49,714 nt of DNA, taken from assembly GCA_016711405.1 (NCBI GenBank), contig JADJSZ010000044.1:1-49714 (forward strand), written 5' to 3'. Numbering within the stretch: the stretch's first letter is position 1; the number at the start of each line of letters is the position of its first letter. The DNA is from Candidatus Hadersleviella danica. Its GTDB lineage: Bacteria > Chloroflexota > Anaerolineae > Promineifilales > Promineifilaceae. Below, piece after piece: positions 42,426 to 49,714 of the stretch. Position numbers and translations under genes: made by a program. Under the pieces are notes generated by a model. That model was given only the letters and a program-made list of their open reading frames with translations, was not told the origin of the DNA and made no database searches.

Positions 42426-42523
42426 AAAGCGGATTTAATTATAAAGAGCGGCTCAATGAATGATAGACTATGCAATGGGGCTGACAGAGAATGTTACCTA
42501 ATTGTCAGAGGAATCGCTTCACC

Positions 42524-43069
42524 ATGAACACCATGAACCAACTTCAACAATTTCGGGCGGAGATTGACCAGTTTATGCGCTTGCACCCGCAATCGCCGCT
42601 CGGCCGTGGCCAACGGCCGAGTTTTACAGGCTTAAATTACTACGAGCCAAGTACCGAACTATTGTTCGTTACTTCGGTTGAATTTTTAGATCGCAACCTA
42701 CCTCCTGTAAAAATGGAAACCAGCACAGGCGACGAGCGCGAACAATACCGCTGGGGGCGTGTCCAATTTGAGGTGGAAGGACAACTCGCCGAGCTGACAA
42801 TTTATAGCGATTACGAGGGCGAGGCTCTCTTTTTGCCGTTCAAGGACCAAACCAACGGCCGTGAGACGTATGGGGCAGGGCGCTATTTGGATAACCACCG
42901 CCCCGGCTTGCGCCGCATCGGTGCCGACCAACTTGAGCTAGATTTTAATTACGCCTACAACCCCTATTGTGCCTATTCGCCCGATTACAGTTGCCCCTTG
43001 CCGCCACGGGAAAACTGGCTGGCCGTGCCCATTCGGGCGGGGGAAAAGTTGCCGAACGATAGCCATTGA
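42524..43069 (+). CDS. DUF1684 family protein
   Basis: A 181-residue cytosolic protein. The C-terminal half carries the family signature in order: LFLPFKDQTNGRETYGAGRYLD (about residues 102-123), LELDFNYAYNPYCAYSPDYSCPLPPRENWL (about 135-165) and VPIRAGEK. The two Cys and the Asn-Pro-x-Cys motif are conserved in the family, whose function is unknown. The N-terminus QFRAEIDQFMRLHPQSPL is also typical. Two close ATGs (42524, 42533) are both possible. Ends 30 bp before a strong bidirectional terminator. Confidence 0.9.
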   Translation: MNTMNQLQQFRAEIDQFMRLHPQSPLGRGQRPSFTGLNYYEPSTELLFVTSVEFLDRNLPPVKMETSTGDEREQYRWGRVQFEVEGQLAELTIYSDYEGEALFLPFKDQTNGRETYGAGRYLDNHRPGLRRIGADQLELDFNYAYNPYCAYSPDYSCPLPPRENWLAVPIRAGEKLPNDSH

Positions 43070-43100
43070 AGGAATGGGGAGATATGACCCGTTCCACAAA

Positions 43101-43144
43101 AAAATAGTGCGGATGGCTGACAAATCAGCCATCCGCACTATTTT
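43101..43144. terminator. Strong bidirectional terminator
   Basis: AAAATAGTGCGGATGGCTGA pairs perfectly (20 bp) with its complement across a CAAA loop, with A-run and T-run ends. It separates the convergent DUF1684 and hydrolase genes. Confidence 0.92.
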
Positions 43145-43182
43145 GTGTACTCATTCCCCAAGTACACGGCCGTGTGCTGGGT

Positions 43183-45172
43183 TTACCGATTGGCGTAGGT
43201 GTTCATGTTGGAATTGCGGCTGGAATCGGTGTATTGGGCAGGGTCGCGCATCCCGGCCGTGTGACACCAGCCCGTTTTGTGGCCCATGTTGTTCGCGCCG
43301 GGCAATTGCCCATAGGCCCGTTCCGTTGTGCCATCTTCGGGGTCACTCAGGAAGGCATCTGTGGCCAAATGGCAATAGTCGTACCGCCACCAAACATCGG
43401 TGAAGGCGGTGGTGCTGTAGTAGACGCGACTCTTGGCCCATGAGGGGATACCCGCCAGCCAGAGGGCGGCGCCATCGTAGGTTAAGTCCCAGTTGGTGCC
43501 ACAGCCCGCCCCAAACACCGAGCCAATCATGGCCAAGCTACCTGCCAAAGCGGTGCCTTGGTAGGGCGTGCCCACCGATTGGATGAGGCGCGAGCCTGTG
43601 GAGTAGTCTAAACCGCTCCAATAATAGGTGTAGAGGTGCAAGGAAGCGGCACCACCTTGGCTGTGGGCGACCACGCCAAAGGAGGGGAATTGGGCCCCGT
43701 GGTTGCGAATCAGGTTGGCAAATTGGTCGTGCGACCGATTCTGATTGGCATCCAAGAAGGTGGAGGCGTTGGTGAAGTGGTTGGTGGGCCACACGCCGCC
43801 CGAGCAGTAGCCGTGGACGAGGAGCAATTTGCCACTGTTTTCGGGCGCGTTTTGATTGGTGACGAGAGCGGCATCGGGGCGCGTGCCCATCAACATCTCT
43901 TCGGTGATGCCTTGCAGGCTGGCGGCATCGTGGGCGGTTAGTTTGGGCAGGTTAACGGCCAGTTGGGCCGCTTGCAGGAGAGCGGAATGTGGGTTTGGCT
44001 GTCTTGCAGGCGCACGTTGCGAAGCTCGAAGGGGGCTTGCACGGCCGCTAAACTGACCCAACGGCTATCAAGGCCGAGGGGAAGATAGGCTTGGCCGTTG
44101 GCATCTGTGTGCAGGTCGGCCATGCCGCCCAGCCAAACGACAGGAGCCATCTGTTGTTGGGCGTTCATGCCCCACAGCTCGGCGCTCAGCCAGACAGTGG
44201 TCGCTTGGTCGGCCGTGGCCAAATTATTCACATTCAGGTTCAGAGTGAGCTGGTTGTCGTTCAGCGCATGACCGACGACGGGGCTGTTGGCCAATTGCAC
44301 CGTGGGGGCCACGACGGGGAAGATGTGTTCGCTGGTGCGGATAAAGGGTTGTTTGTCGGGCGTGGTACCGCTGACGCGCACTTGGGCGATGTAGGTACCG
44401 ACGGCCGTGGGGGTGGTCCACGCCACAAATTGCCCTTGGCCATTGTCCTGCATGGGGATACTTAACTCTTGCCCCGAGGGGGTTTGCAAGACCAAGGTGG
44501 CTTGCTCCACCACATCTTGTAGGGCGTTGTTGCCCCCTGTGCGGGAGGTGGCTTGGCTGTCGTAGGCGTAGGCGGTTAGGCCGACTTGTTGGCCAACGAG
44601 CAAGTTGTAGTTGTTCAGGTGGCTATAGAGTTTGTAGGGGGATTCTTGGCTAACGGCCAGATAGCCTTCGGTGAAGGTGGGTTGTTCGGCCGTGATGCTG
44701 ACTTGCCAACGGCCGCTGGTTGCCCCTTGCCACAGGTAAACATCGGCGGGATACCCTTCGCCTTCGGCCAAGGCGAACTGACTGCGTTGGTATTCCAGAT
44801 TGGCAGGCATGGCGTTGGTGGGGGCTAACTCCATTTGGGCGTTTCCGTTGGCCAGGTGAGTTGCCAAGTGTCGGCCGAGATAGCCATGAGGGTGACTTGT
44901 TCACCGTTGTCTATGGCAATGTCACCTGTCCAGTGCCACAAGCCATCTTTGCCCTCGGTCAGTTGCACATGGGTGAGGGCGGTGTGGGAGGAGAGGCCAG
45001 TTTCGGCCGAGTTGGGCAGGGCGAGCGCGGCAAATTCGCTGGGGGGGGCGGCGAGTTGCTTGGTAAATGTCGCGGCCGTGGCCTGCACCACCTCGGTGGG
45101 TGTGGCAAGGCCGACTGTGACCAGTAACAAGGCGACGGTCAGGGTCAACAAAACAAATAACTTACGGTTCAT
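43183..45172 (-). CDS. Secreted alpha/beta hydrolase, conditioned-medium-factor-like (two apparent indels)
   Basis: An exported protein of about 663 aa after repair. The signal peptide is MNRKLFVLLTLTVALLLVTVG with a likely cut after VVQA. Residues 35-430 are beta-rich, Ig-like (YKLYSHLNNYNLLVGQQVGLTAYAYD; AVGTYIAQVRVSGTTPD). The C-terminal 250 residues form an alpha/beta hydrolase: LLLVHGYCSGGVWP (oxyanion region), the nucleophile elbow VAHSQGGAAS, and a conserved tail GQLPGANNMGHKTGWCHTAGMRDPAQ. This tail recalls proteins annotated conditioned medium factor; that name is from memory. Breaks near 44860 (lost C, CACCTGG for CACCCTGG) and near 43985 (one lost base) split it in three. Substrate unknown. 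Confidence 0.82.
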
Positions 45173-45350
45173 GGGGGTACTACTCCTAATGAGGTGTATC
45201 GAAGGAATGGACAGGGGCAAGCGGCCAGCACTTGGGGAATGAACGTGGAAACAAAGCGGCCGTGGGGGCGGCCGTCTTCTCCAACAAAACAATTTGGCTC
45301 TCCATAACGAACTGTGGGGTGAATTACTGGTATGTATGGGTAATACGCCC

Positions 45351-45750
45351 TTAATCAGCCGCTATAGGGGGTACTCCGTGCCAATGGCGCATCCATTCAA
45401 TGGTGCGTTGGGTAAGGGTTTGCAAATATGCTTGAAGTTTTTGTTTGTTTGCGGCCGTTATCCCCGCTCGGCCGAGCAAAGCTAGACCAGCCATATGTGC
45501 CCGATGTAAATCACCTGCTTGTGCCCAACAACTTAGGGCACTAAACGCATGAGCAAATGCTTTTCGAGTTGTCTAGCACCCATAGATGGGTGGCAAGGTA
45601 TCTTCAATGTCGGCCGCTTCCGCAAACCGCTCACTGGCCAAAACATAATTGCCCTGCGCTTTCAATAGATTGGCCTCCACAATCAAATTCGATTTGGTGT
45701 CGCTCTTGCTCCTCAAATTCAGGCGATAAATTAGCACGTCGGATAGCCAT
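45351..45750 (-). pseudogene. Small TPR-like helical protein (frameshifted)
   Basis: The ATG at 45750 overlaps the end of the upstream gene by 20 bp. The frame starts MAIRRANLSPEFEEQERHQ. It must shift near 45690 to read NLIVEANLLKAQGNYVLASERFAEAADIEDTLPP, a tetratricopeptide-like helix pair, and again near 45590 to read KAFAHAFSALSCWAQAGDLHRAHMAGLALL and on to EWMRHWHG, ending at a TAA at 45351-45353. The whole would be about 133 aa, all-helical, two to three TPR-like units. As elsewhere in the window, two single-base losses suffice, so it may be intact in the organism. Third gene of the unit headed by the molybdenum hydroxylase. Bases 45173-45350 hold no gene that I can see. Confidence 0.6.
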
Positions 45751-46279
45751 ACCCTGTACTCCTTATTTGCTCCCTACTTGAAAAGATAAAATGGCTCTCT
45801 TTTGGGTGAAACCCTGTCACACAAACATACCCATCTACACTCCCCCGTGCTTGTTCATATTGCCTAATTTTGCTCCGATGCCGTTGCCATAGATTGTGTT
45901 CAAGCGTCCCGCTCACTTCAAGTCCCAATTCCTGCTTTCCATCACTCACCCAATAATCAAAGCCATCACCTGCTTGAGTAACTTGCCAAATTTGGTAACG
46001 AGTATAAAGCGGCAAAAGCACGGCCGCGATGCCACACGCGGCTAATTCTGTAATCAATTTTTCTTGCACAGGAAACGATGCCACACGGGAACTTGGTTCC
46101 CATACCAATGTCAACTCTGTTGTCATTTCTGGCTCGGGCAAAACATCAAGTAATGTCACCATCAAGGTTGCTTGATTAACTGTTGGTCTATTTGTTAACC
46201 GATAAATTACAAAGGGTACAAACAGCAAGGTATTGACTCGATTCTGGGCGATAATTTCTTCTAATTGAATTCGCTTCAT
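45731..46279 (-). CDS. Hypothetical protein, possible restriction-endonuclease-like fold
   Basis: A 182-residue cytosolic protein of no recognised family. The first part is KRIQLEEIIAQNRVNTLLFVPFV, with a beta-rich middle (LMVTLLDVLP; ELTLVWEPSSRVASF). The later segment DYWVSDGKQELGLEVSGTL followed by RHRSKIRQYEQ has the look of a PD-(D/E)xK-type core strand (acidic residue then E-x-S in place of E-x-K), but this is only a suggestion. It ends VCVTGFHPKESHFIFSS. The ATG at 46279 overlaps the TGA of the upstream molybdenum hydroxylase gene as ATGA, and its own end overlaps the TPR-like gene by 20 bp, so three genes are translationally coupled. Confidence 0.7.
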   Translation of the reverse strand: MKRIQLEEIIAQNRVNTLLFVPFVIYRLTNRPTVNQATLMVTLLDVLPEPEMTTELTLVWEPSSRVASFPVQEKLITELAACGIAAVLLPLYTRYQIWQVTQAGDGFDYWVSDGKQELGLEVSGTLEHNLWQRHRSKIRQYEQARGSVDGYVCVTGFHPKESHFIFSSREQIRSTGYGYPTC

Positions 46280-48627
46280 TTCGCACTTACCCCTGCCAAT
46301 TCCCACAAACGGCCGGGGTTGAGCGGAATCTCCAGAATCTCCACCCCCATCTCACCCAGCGCATCCTCCACCGCTTGGGCAAACACAGGCCCAGTCGGGA
46401 TAGCTCCCGCCTCGCCCGCGCCCTTAATCCCCAGCGGGTTCAGCGGCGAGGGGGTCACGATGTGGTCAATCTCCAAATGGGGCATTTCGAGGGCGGTGGG
46501 GAGCAGGTAATCCATGAAGGAGCCACTCAGCAATTGCCCCTCAGGGCTGTAGGCCAGCTTTTCGTAGAAGGCGTTGCCGATGCCTTGCGCCACCCCGCCG
46601 TGAATTTGGCCATCCAAAATGAGCGGGTTGATGACCACCCCGCAATCATGGACGATGACGTAGCGCAGGATTTTGACATCAAACGTGGCGGGGTCTACCT
46701 CGATAATAATCGCATGGACCCCGCTGGCCGTTGCGCCATACTCGGGGCCGAAATAGTTGCTGGATTCTAAGCCCGGCTCTGTGCCGGGTTTCACCGCGCC
46801 GCGCATGGGGTTGGCGCGTTGGGCGAGTTCGCCGAGGCTGATGCCGCTTTCGGGCACGCCGCGCACGGCCGCACGGCCGCCTTCCAGCACCAAATCCTCC
46901 TCGGCCGCTTCCAACAACTCGCTGGCCAGCCGCAAAATTTTGCCGCGCACATCTTTGGCCGCCTCATTGATGGCGTTGCCCGCCACGACGGCTCCGCGGC
47001 TGGCGAACGTGCCCGCCCCCCAATGGAACTGGTCGGTGTCGCCTGTGACCAAATCCACGGCCGTCACATCTACCCCCAACTGGTCGGCCACCACTTGGGC
47101 AAACGAGGTGAAGTGCCCCTGCCCCTGTGTGCCAATGCCCGTGGCGACCGAAACACGGCCGTTGCTCTGCACCTGCACCCGCGCCCCCTCATACGGCCCA
47201 ATCCCCGTCCCCTCCACATAGGTCACAATGCCAAGGCCGAGCAAACGCCCCTCTGCCCGTGCTTGGGGCTGGGTGGTGGCGTAAAACTCATCGTAGCCAA
47301 TCATGGCCAACGCCTTGTCGAGGGCGGGTTCGTAGTTGCCGCTGTCGTAGCGCAGGGGGGCAAAATCTTGGTAGATGATTTCGTTGTTGTAGGGGAATTG
47401 CTCGGGCTGGATGAAGTTGCGGCGGCGGATTTCCGCCTTGTCTATGCCCAACTCTTTGGCGGCCATATCCAGCAGGCGTTCCATCACAAACACGCCGTGT
47501 TGCCGCCCCGCGCCCCGGTAGGGGGTGACGATGGTCTTGTTGGTGAAGACAGAGGTGAATTCACTGTAATAGTTCGGGATGTCGTAACAGCCGAGGAACG
47601 TGCATTGGCTGTTGAGGGGCACGGTCAGGCCGTAGGGGGCGTAGGCTCCTGCATCGTGGAAGAATTTGTCGCGCACGGCCAAAATGCGGCCGTCTTTGTC
47701 CACCGCCATCTCGGCGTAGTGAATTTGGTCGCGCTCGTGGGTGGTGGCCACAAAATGCTCGGCCCGGTCTTCAATCCACTTAATCGGACGGCCGAGTTGG
47801 ATGGCCAACCACGGCACGAGGAACTCCTCGGGGTAGAAGAGCATGATTTTGGGGCCGAAGCCGCCGCCGATAAAGGGGGCGATGACCCGCACTTGGTTTT
47901 CGGAAAGGCCGAGGAAGGCGGCCATGCCATTGCGCAGGAACACGGGGGCTTGGGTGGTGTCCCAAATGGTCAGGCGATGGGCGCGGCGGTCCCATTCGGC
48001 CACCACGCCCCGCGTTTCCATCGGGGCGGAGGCGCCGTGGTCGTAGTAGAAGCGGCGTTGGATGACGGCGTGCGCCCCGGCCGCAATCTGGTCAAATTCT
48101 CGGCCGCGCCCCTTCACTTGCACGACATGGGCGTTGATATTGTGGGGGATGTCGTCGTGGATGCGGGGGGTGGTGGGGTGGACGGCCGTCTCCATTTCCA
48201 CCACCGCCTCGAGTAAGTCATACTCCACCCAAACCAAATCGGCCGCATCTTCGGCCAAATAACGGCTGGTAGCGACGATGACCACGACGGGTTCGCCCGC
48301 ATAGCGCACTTTGTCTTTGGCCAGCGGGACTTGGGTGCGGCCGTTAAATACAATGTCGGGGATGGGGGGCGGCGGTACAAGGAGGGGGCCGTGTTGCCAA
48401 TAGTCGCCGAGGTCGGCGGCCGTGTAGATGGCCAGCACCCCTTCGGCCTCTCGCGCCCCACTCACGTCGATGCTGGTGATGCGGGCGTGGGCGTGGGGAC
48501 TGCGCACAAAGGCGACGTGCCCCATATTGGGCAGGTCTACGTCGTCCACAAACAACGCTTGCCCCGTCAACAAACGGGGGTCTTCGTTCCGCTTAATCCG
48601 TTGGCCAAAGAATTTTGTTGCGCCCAT
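46276..48627 (-). CDS. Xanthine dehydrogenase family molybdopterin-binding large subunit
   Basis: A 783-residue large subunit of a molybdenum hydroxylase (CO dehydrogenase/xanthine dehydrogenase family). The N-terminal IKRNEDPRLLTGQALFVDDV and HAHARITSIDVS are the a/b hammerhead domain. The Mo-binding part shows GGGFGPKIMLFYPEE, TPYRGAGRQHGVFVMERLLD, GIGTQGQGHFTSFAQVVAD, and the catalytic Glu in IKGAGEAGAIPTGP near the C-terminus. The PYRGAGR motif matches form II (CoxL-like, not proven CO-oxidising) rather than the form I AYxCSFR loop, so the substrate is probably an aldehyde or N-heterocycle. The medium FAD and small 2Fe-2S subunits are absent here. The downstream partners are hypothetical proteins. 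Confidence 0.92.
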   Translation of the reverse strand: MGATKFFGQRIKRNEDPRLLTGQALFVDDVDLPNMGHVAFVRSPHAHARITSIDVSGAREAEGVLAIYTAADLGDYWQHGPLLVPPPPIPDIVFNGRTQVPLAKDKVRYAGEPVVVIVATSRYLAEDAADLVWVEYDLLEAVVEMETAVHPTTPRIHDDIPHNINAHVVQVKGRGREFDQIAAGAHAVIQRRFYYDHGASAPMETRGVVAEWDRRAHRLTIWDTTQAPVFLRNGMAAFLGLSENQVRVIAPFIGGGFGPKIMLFYPEEFLVPWLAIQLGRPIKWIEDRAEHFVATTHERDQIHYAEMAVDKDGRILAVRDKFFHDAGAYAPYGLTVPLNSQCTFLGCYDIPNYYSEFTSVFTNKTIVTPYRGAGRQHGVFVMERLLDMAAKELGIDKAEIRRRNFIQPEQFPYNNEIIYQDFAPLRYDSGNYEPALDKALAMIGYDEFYATTQPQARAEGRLLGLGIVTYVEGTGIGPYEGARVQVQSNGRVSVATGIGTQGQGHFTSFAQVVADQLGVDVTAVDLVTGDTDQFHWGAGTFASRGAVVAGNAINEAAKDVRGKILRLASELLEAAEEDLVLEGGRAAVRGVPESGISLGELAQRANPMRGAVKPGTEPGLESSNYFGPEYGATASGVHAIIIEVDPATFDVKILRYVIVHDCGVVINPLILDGQIHGGVAQGIGNAFYEKLAYSPEGQLLSGSFMDYLLPTALEMPHLEIDHIVTPSPLNPLGIKGAGEAGAIPTGPVFAQAVEDALGEMGVEILEIPLNPGRLWELAGVSAK

Positions 48628-48671
48628 AGTGGTGTTGAAAGTGCTGAGTTTGGTGAAAAAGGTGGAAGCCG

Positions 48672-48722
48672 TAAAGAGGATTCCAGAGGAAACTCCGTGC
48701 CCTCTGCGCTCTCCGCGATTAA
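48672..48722. repeat. CCGCGGAG family copy 3
   Basis: GTAAAGAGGATTCCAGAGGA then AACTCCGTGCCCTCTGCGCT, CTCCGCGATTAA. It shares the ATTCCAGAG(G)AAAC loop and right arm with 18609-18681; the left arm is eroded. Confidence 0.75.
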
Positions 48723-48830
48723 ATAATACAGACTACCTCAATAGTTACCCGATAAAGCAAATTGTACAACATTGTCCCAAAAACTTCTTTGTGCCTTAAA
48801 TTTCTTCGTCTATCTCCTCTCGCGGCCGTG

Positions 48831-48860
48831 TTTGACGAACCCTTGCCCCTTTGTTACACT
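48831..48860 (+). promoter_or_regulatory. Promoter of the riboswitch transcript
   Basis: TTGACG (48831-48836), an 18-nt spacer and TACACT (48855-48860), about 20 nt before the aptamer. Confidence 0.6.
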
Positions 48861-48879
48861 CGCCCTAACTTAATAACTT

Positions 48880-49010
48880 GCTACCTGTTGGTGTCTTTCA
48901 GACTGAAAGGCGAAGCTGGTGAAATTCCAGCACTGTCCCCGCAACTGTAACGGCCGTTCTCTTCCACAAAAGTGAAGAGTGCCGAAGTCAGGTCGCCCGC
49001 CACAGGTAAG
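48880..49010 (+). ncRNA. Cobalamin (B12) riboswitch aptamer
   Basis: P1 pairs TACCTGT (48882-48888) with ACAGGTA (49002-49008). Between them lie the conserved core AAGCTGGTGAAATTCCAGCA, the TGTCCCCGCAACTGTAA block, and a GCCGAAGTCAGGT..CGCC segment that form the adenosylcobalamin-binding pocket. Such aptamers turn off downstream genes when B12 is plentiful. A terminator-like hairpin follows at 49082, which suggests transcriptional control of the toroid-protein gene. Confidence 0.95.
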
Positions 49011-49081
49011 GTTTCAACTCTCGTGGGTAAGGGTTGAGGACTGCCATCTGCGGTGCATTGGCCCCTCCCTTGGCTTTTCTC

Positions 49082-49113
49082 AACTCGGTGTCCTTTATGG
49101 CGCCGAGTTTTTT
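49082..49113 (+). terminator. Riboswitch-associated terminator
   Basis: AACTCGGTG pairs with CGCCGAGTT (one G-T pair), followed by TTTTTG. It lies between the aptamer and the start codon, the expected expression platform. Confidence 0.85.
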
Positions 49114-49137
49114 GTTTCCCCCCCCGAGAGAAAATTT

Positions 49138-49172
49138 AGTGTCTAGTGAGTAGTGGTTAGTGAGTCGTGATT
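49138..49172. repeat. Short-period array TAGTGAG
   Basis: TTAGTGTCTAGTGAGTAGTG then GTTAGTGAGTCGTG, the same unit as at 6624-6669, between terminator and start codon. Confidence 0.6.
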
Positions 49173-49216
49173 TGTGCCCCTGCTCCCCATCCTTATTTTC
49201 CCTCAGGAGGAAATAC

Positions 49217-49714
49217 ATGTTCCGTTTCCTTAAATTGGCTTCGGCCGTGTTGATGGCTGTCGCCCTGTTGGGTTTCGTCTGGCTTTCGGCCAGCACTCCC
49301 ACGCAGGCCGCTCCCACGCAGGCCGCTCCCACGGCCGACCCCACCCCCCTCGCCTTTCCCGACCAACGCGACTCGGCCAGCACGGCCGTTCATTGGCTCA
49401 TCCACACCCACCAGAACGACGACGGCGGGTATAGCAACTTTAGCGGCGGCGCGAATCTCGCTCCCTCCGCCATTGGCGGCACGCTCGATGCGGTGTTGGC
49501 TTTGGCCAGCGTAGGCTACAACCCCGCCGCCAGCTTCATGGGGCGCAACACCCCCATCGCCTATTTACAGGCCAACGCCCAAGCCTTGGCCGATTATGTT
49601 TCGGCCGATGGTGGCCAAGCGGGACGTGCCCTTTTGGCTCTGACGGCCGCCAACCAAGACCCGCGCACCTTCGGTGGCTATAACCTCGTCCTCAGCACCA
49701 CCGCCCAGCTTTCC
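49217..49714 (+). CDS. Secreted alpha/alpha-toroid protein, transcobalamin/intrinsic factor-like, 3'-truncated by window
   Basis: 166 codons are visible, open to the window end. CAGGAGG lies 6 nt before the ATG. The signal peptide MFRFLKLASAVLMAVALLGF is followed by a Thr/Pro/Ala linker with a duplicated PTQAA unit. Then come repeats of the terpenoid-cyclase/prenyltransferase alpha-alpha barrel: AVHWLIHTHQNDDGGYSNF (about residues 58-76), IGGTLDAVLALASVGYNP and GGQAGRALLALTAANQDPRTFGG. In bacteria this fold occurs in exported proteins related to eukaryotic cobalamin carriers, often with DUF4430. Placement behind a B12 riboswitch makes a corrinoid-binding role likely, but the ligand is inferred. 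The gene and probable transporter partners lie beyond the window. Confidence 0.88.
   Translation, partial: MFRFLKLASAVLMAVALLGFVWLSASTPTQAAPTQAAPTADPTPLAFPDQRDSASTAVHWLIHTHQNDDGGYSNFSGGANLAPSAIGGTLDAVLALASVGYNPAASFMGRNTPIAYLQANAQALADYVSADGGQAGRALLALTAANQDPRTFGGYNLVLSTTAQLS

Noticed and set aside
46819..48216. 465-codon plus-strand open frame opposite the Mo-hydroxylase
   Set aside because: Antisense shadow of a clear family member, with no start signals.
46276..48627. Genuine aerobic CO dehydrogenase CoxL
   Set aside because: The active-site loop is PYRGAGR, not the form I AYxCSFR, and coxS/coxM are absent.

Overview
The window looks like a piece of a Chloroflexota chromosome (Anaerolineae-like), a judgement from gene content and style only. 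It has moderately high GC, cytosolic housekeeping genes mixed with VanW, DUF2723, YacL-type PIN/TRAM, WS/DGAT and TRAP genes, and a very dense CGGCCG hexamer. No rRNA, CRISPR array, phage or transposase gene was seen. Many genes, including universally needed ones such as era and folC, carry single-base indels, mostly in short homopolymers. I read these as probable assembly errors rather than true pseudogenes.

Layout. 1-3.7 kb: the broken end of a possible defence operon (DUF4007 protein plus a BrxC/DndF-like large ATPase), a 21-bp minisatellite, a helical hypothetical protein and a disrupted small gene. 3.7-10 kb: rlmB, acs, a membrane-anchored Cys-rich protein, a wax ester synthase-like acyltransferase with a Cys/His tail, and a class I amidotransferase-type hydrolase. 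10.1-10.4 kb: a tRNA-Phe/tRNA-Gly transcription unit with promoter and terminator. 10.5-12.5 kb: TRAP permeases dctM and dctQ without a dctP. 12.7-18.6 kb: a VWA protein, oligoendopeptidase F, a glycosyltransferase and an Xaa-Pro peptidase. 18.7-25.4 kb: a DMT exporter, two ICMT-like membrane proteins (one behind a perfect palindromic operator), an MDR dehydrogenase, a pentapeptide-repeat protein, an alkyltransferase-like protein and a PIN/TRAM protein. 25.6-35.4 kb: a DUF2723 membrane protein, a Tat-signal protein, histidine kinase plus era, folC, and a LysM/M23 lipoprotein. 35.6-43.1 kb: a VanW protein, ExoD, a P-type cation ATPase coupled to an AI-2E-family permease, and a DUF1684 protein. 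43.2-48.6 kb: a secreted alpha/beta hydrolase and a three-gene unit headed by a molybdenum hydroxylase large subunit. 48.8-49.7 kb: a cobalamin riboswitch ahead of a secreted alpha/alpha-toroid protein cut by the window end.

Two things stand out. First, the B12 riboswitch controls a secreted protein resembling the intrinsic factor/transcobalamin fold, which suggests an extracellular corrinoid-capture module continuing beyond the window. Second, nearly every intergenic gap is occupied by short-period (5-9 nt) sequences folded back on themselves into long imperfect hairpins. There are several unrelated sequence families, some present in two to four copies. They often begin at a stop codon, sometimes supply the last codons of the neighbouring protein, and in one case lie in frame inside a coding sequence (DUF2723 gene). 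This looks like an under-described class of foldback repeat.
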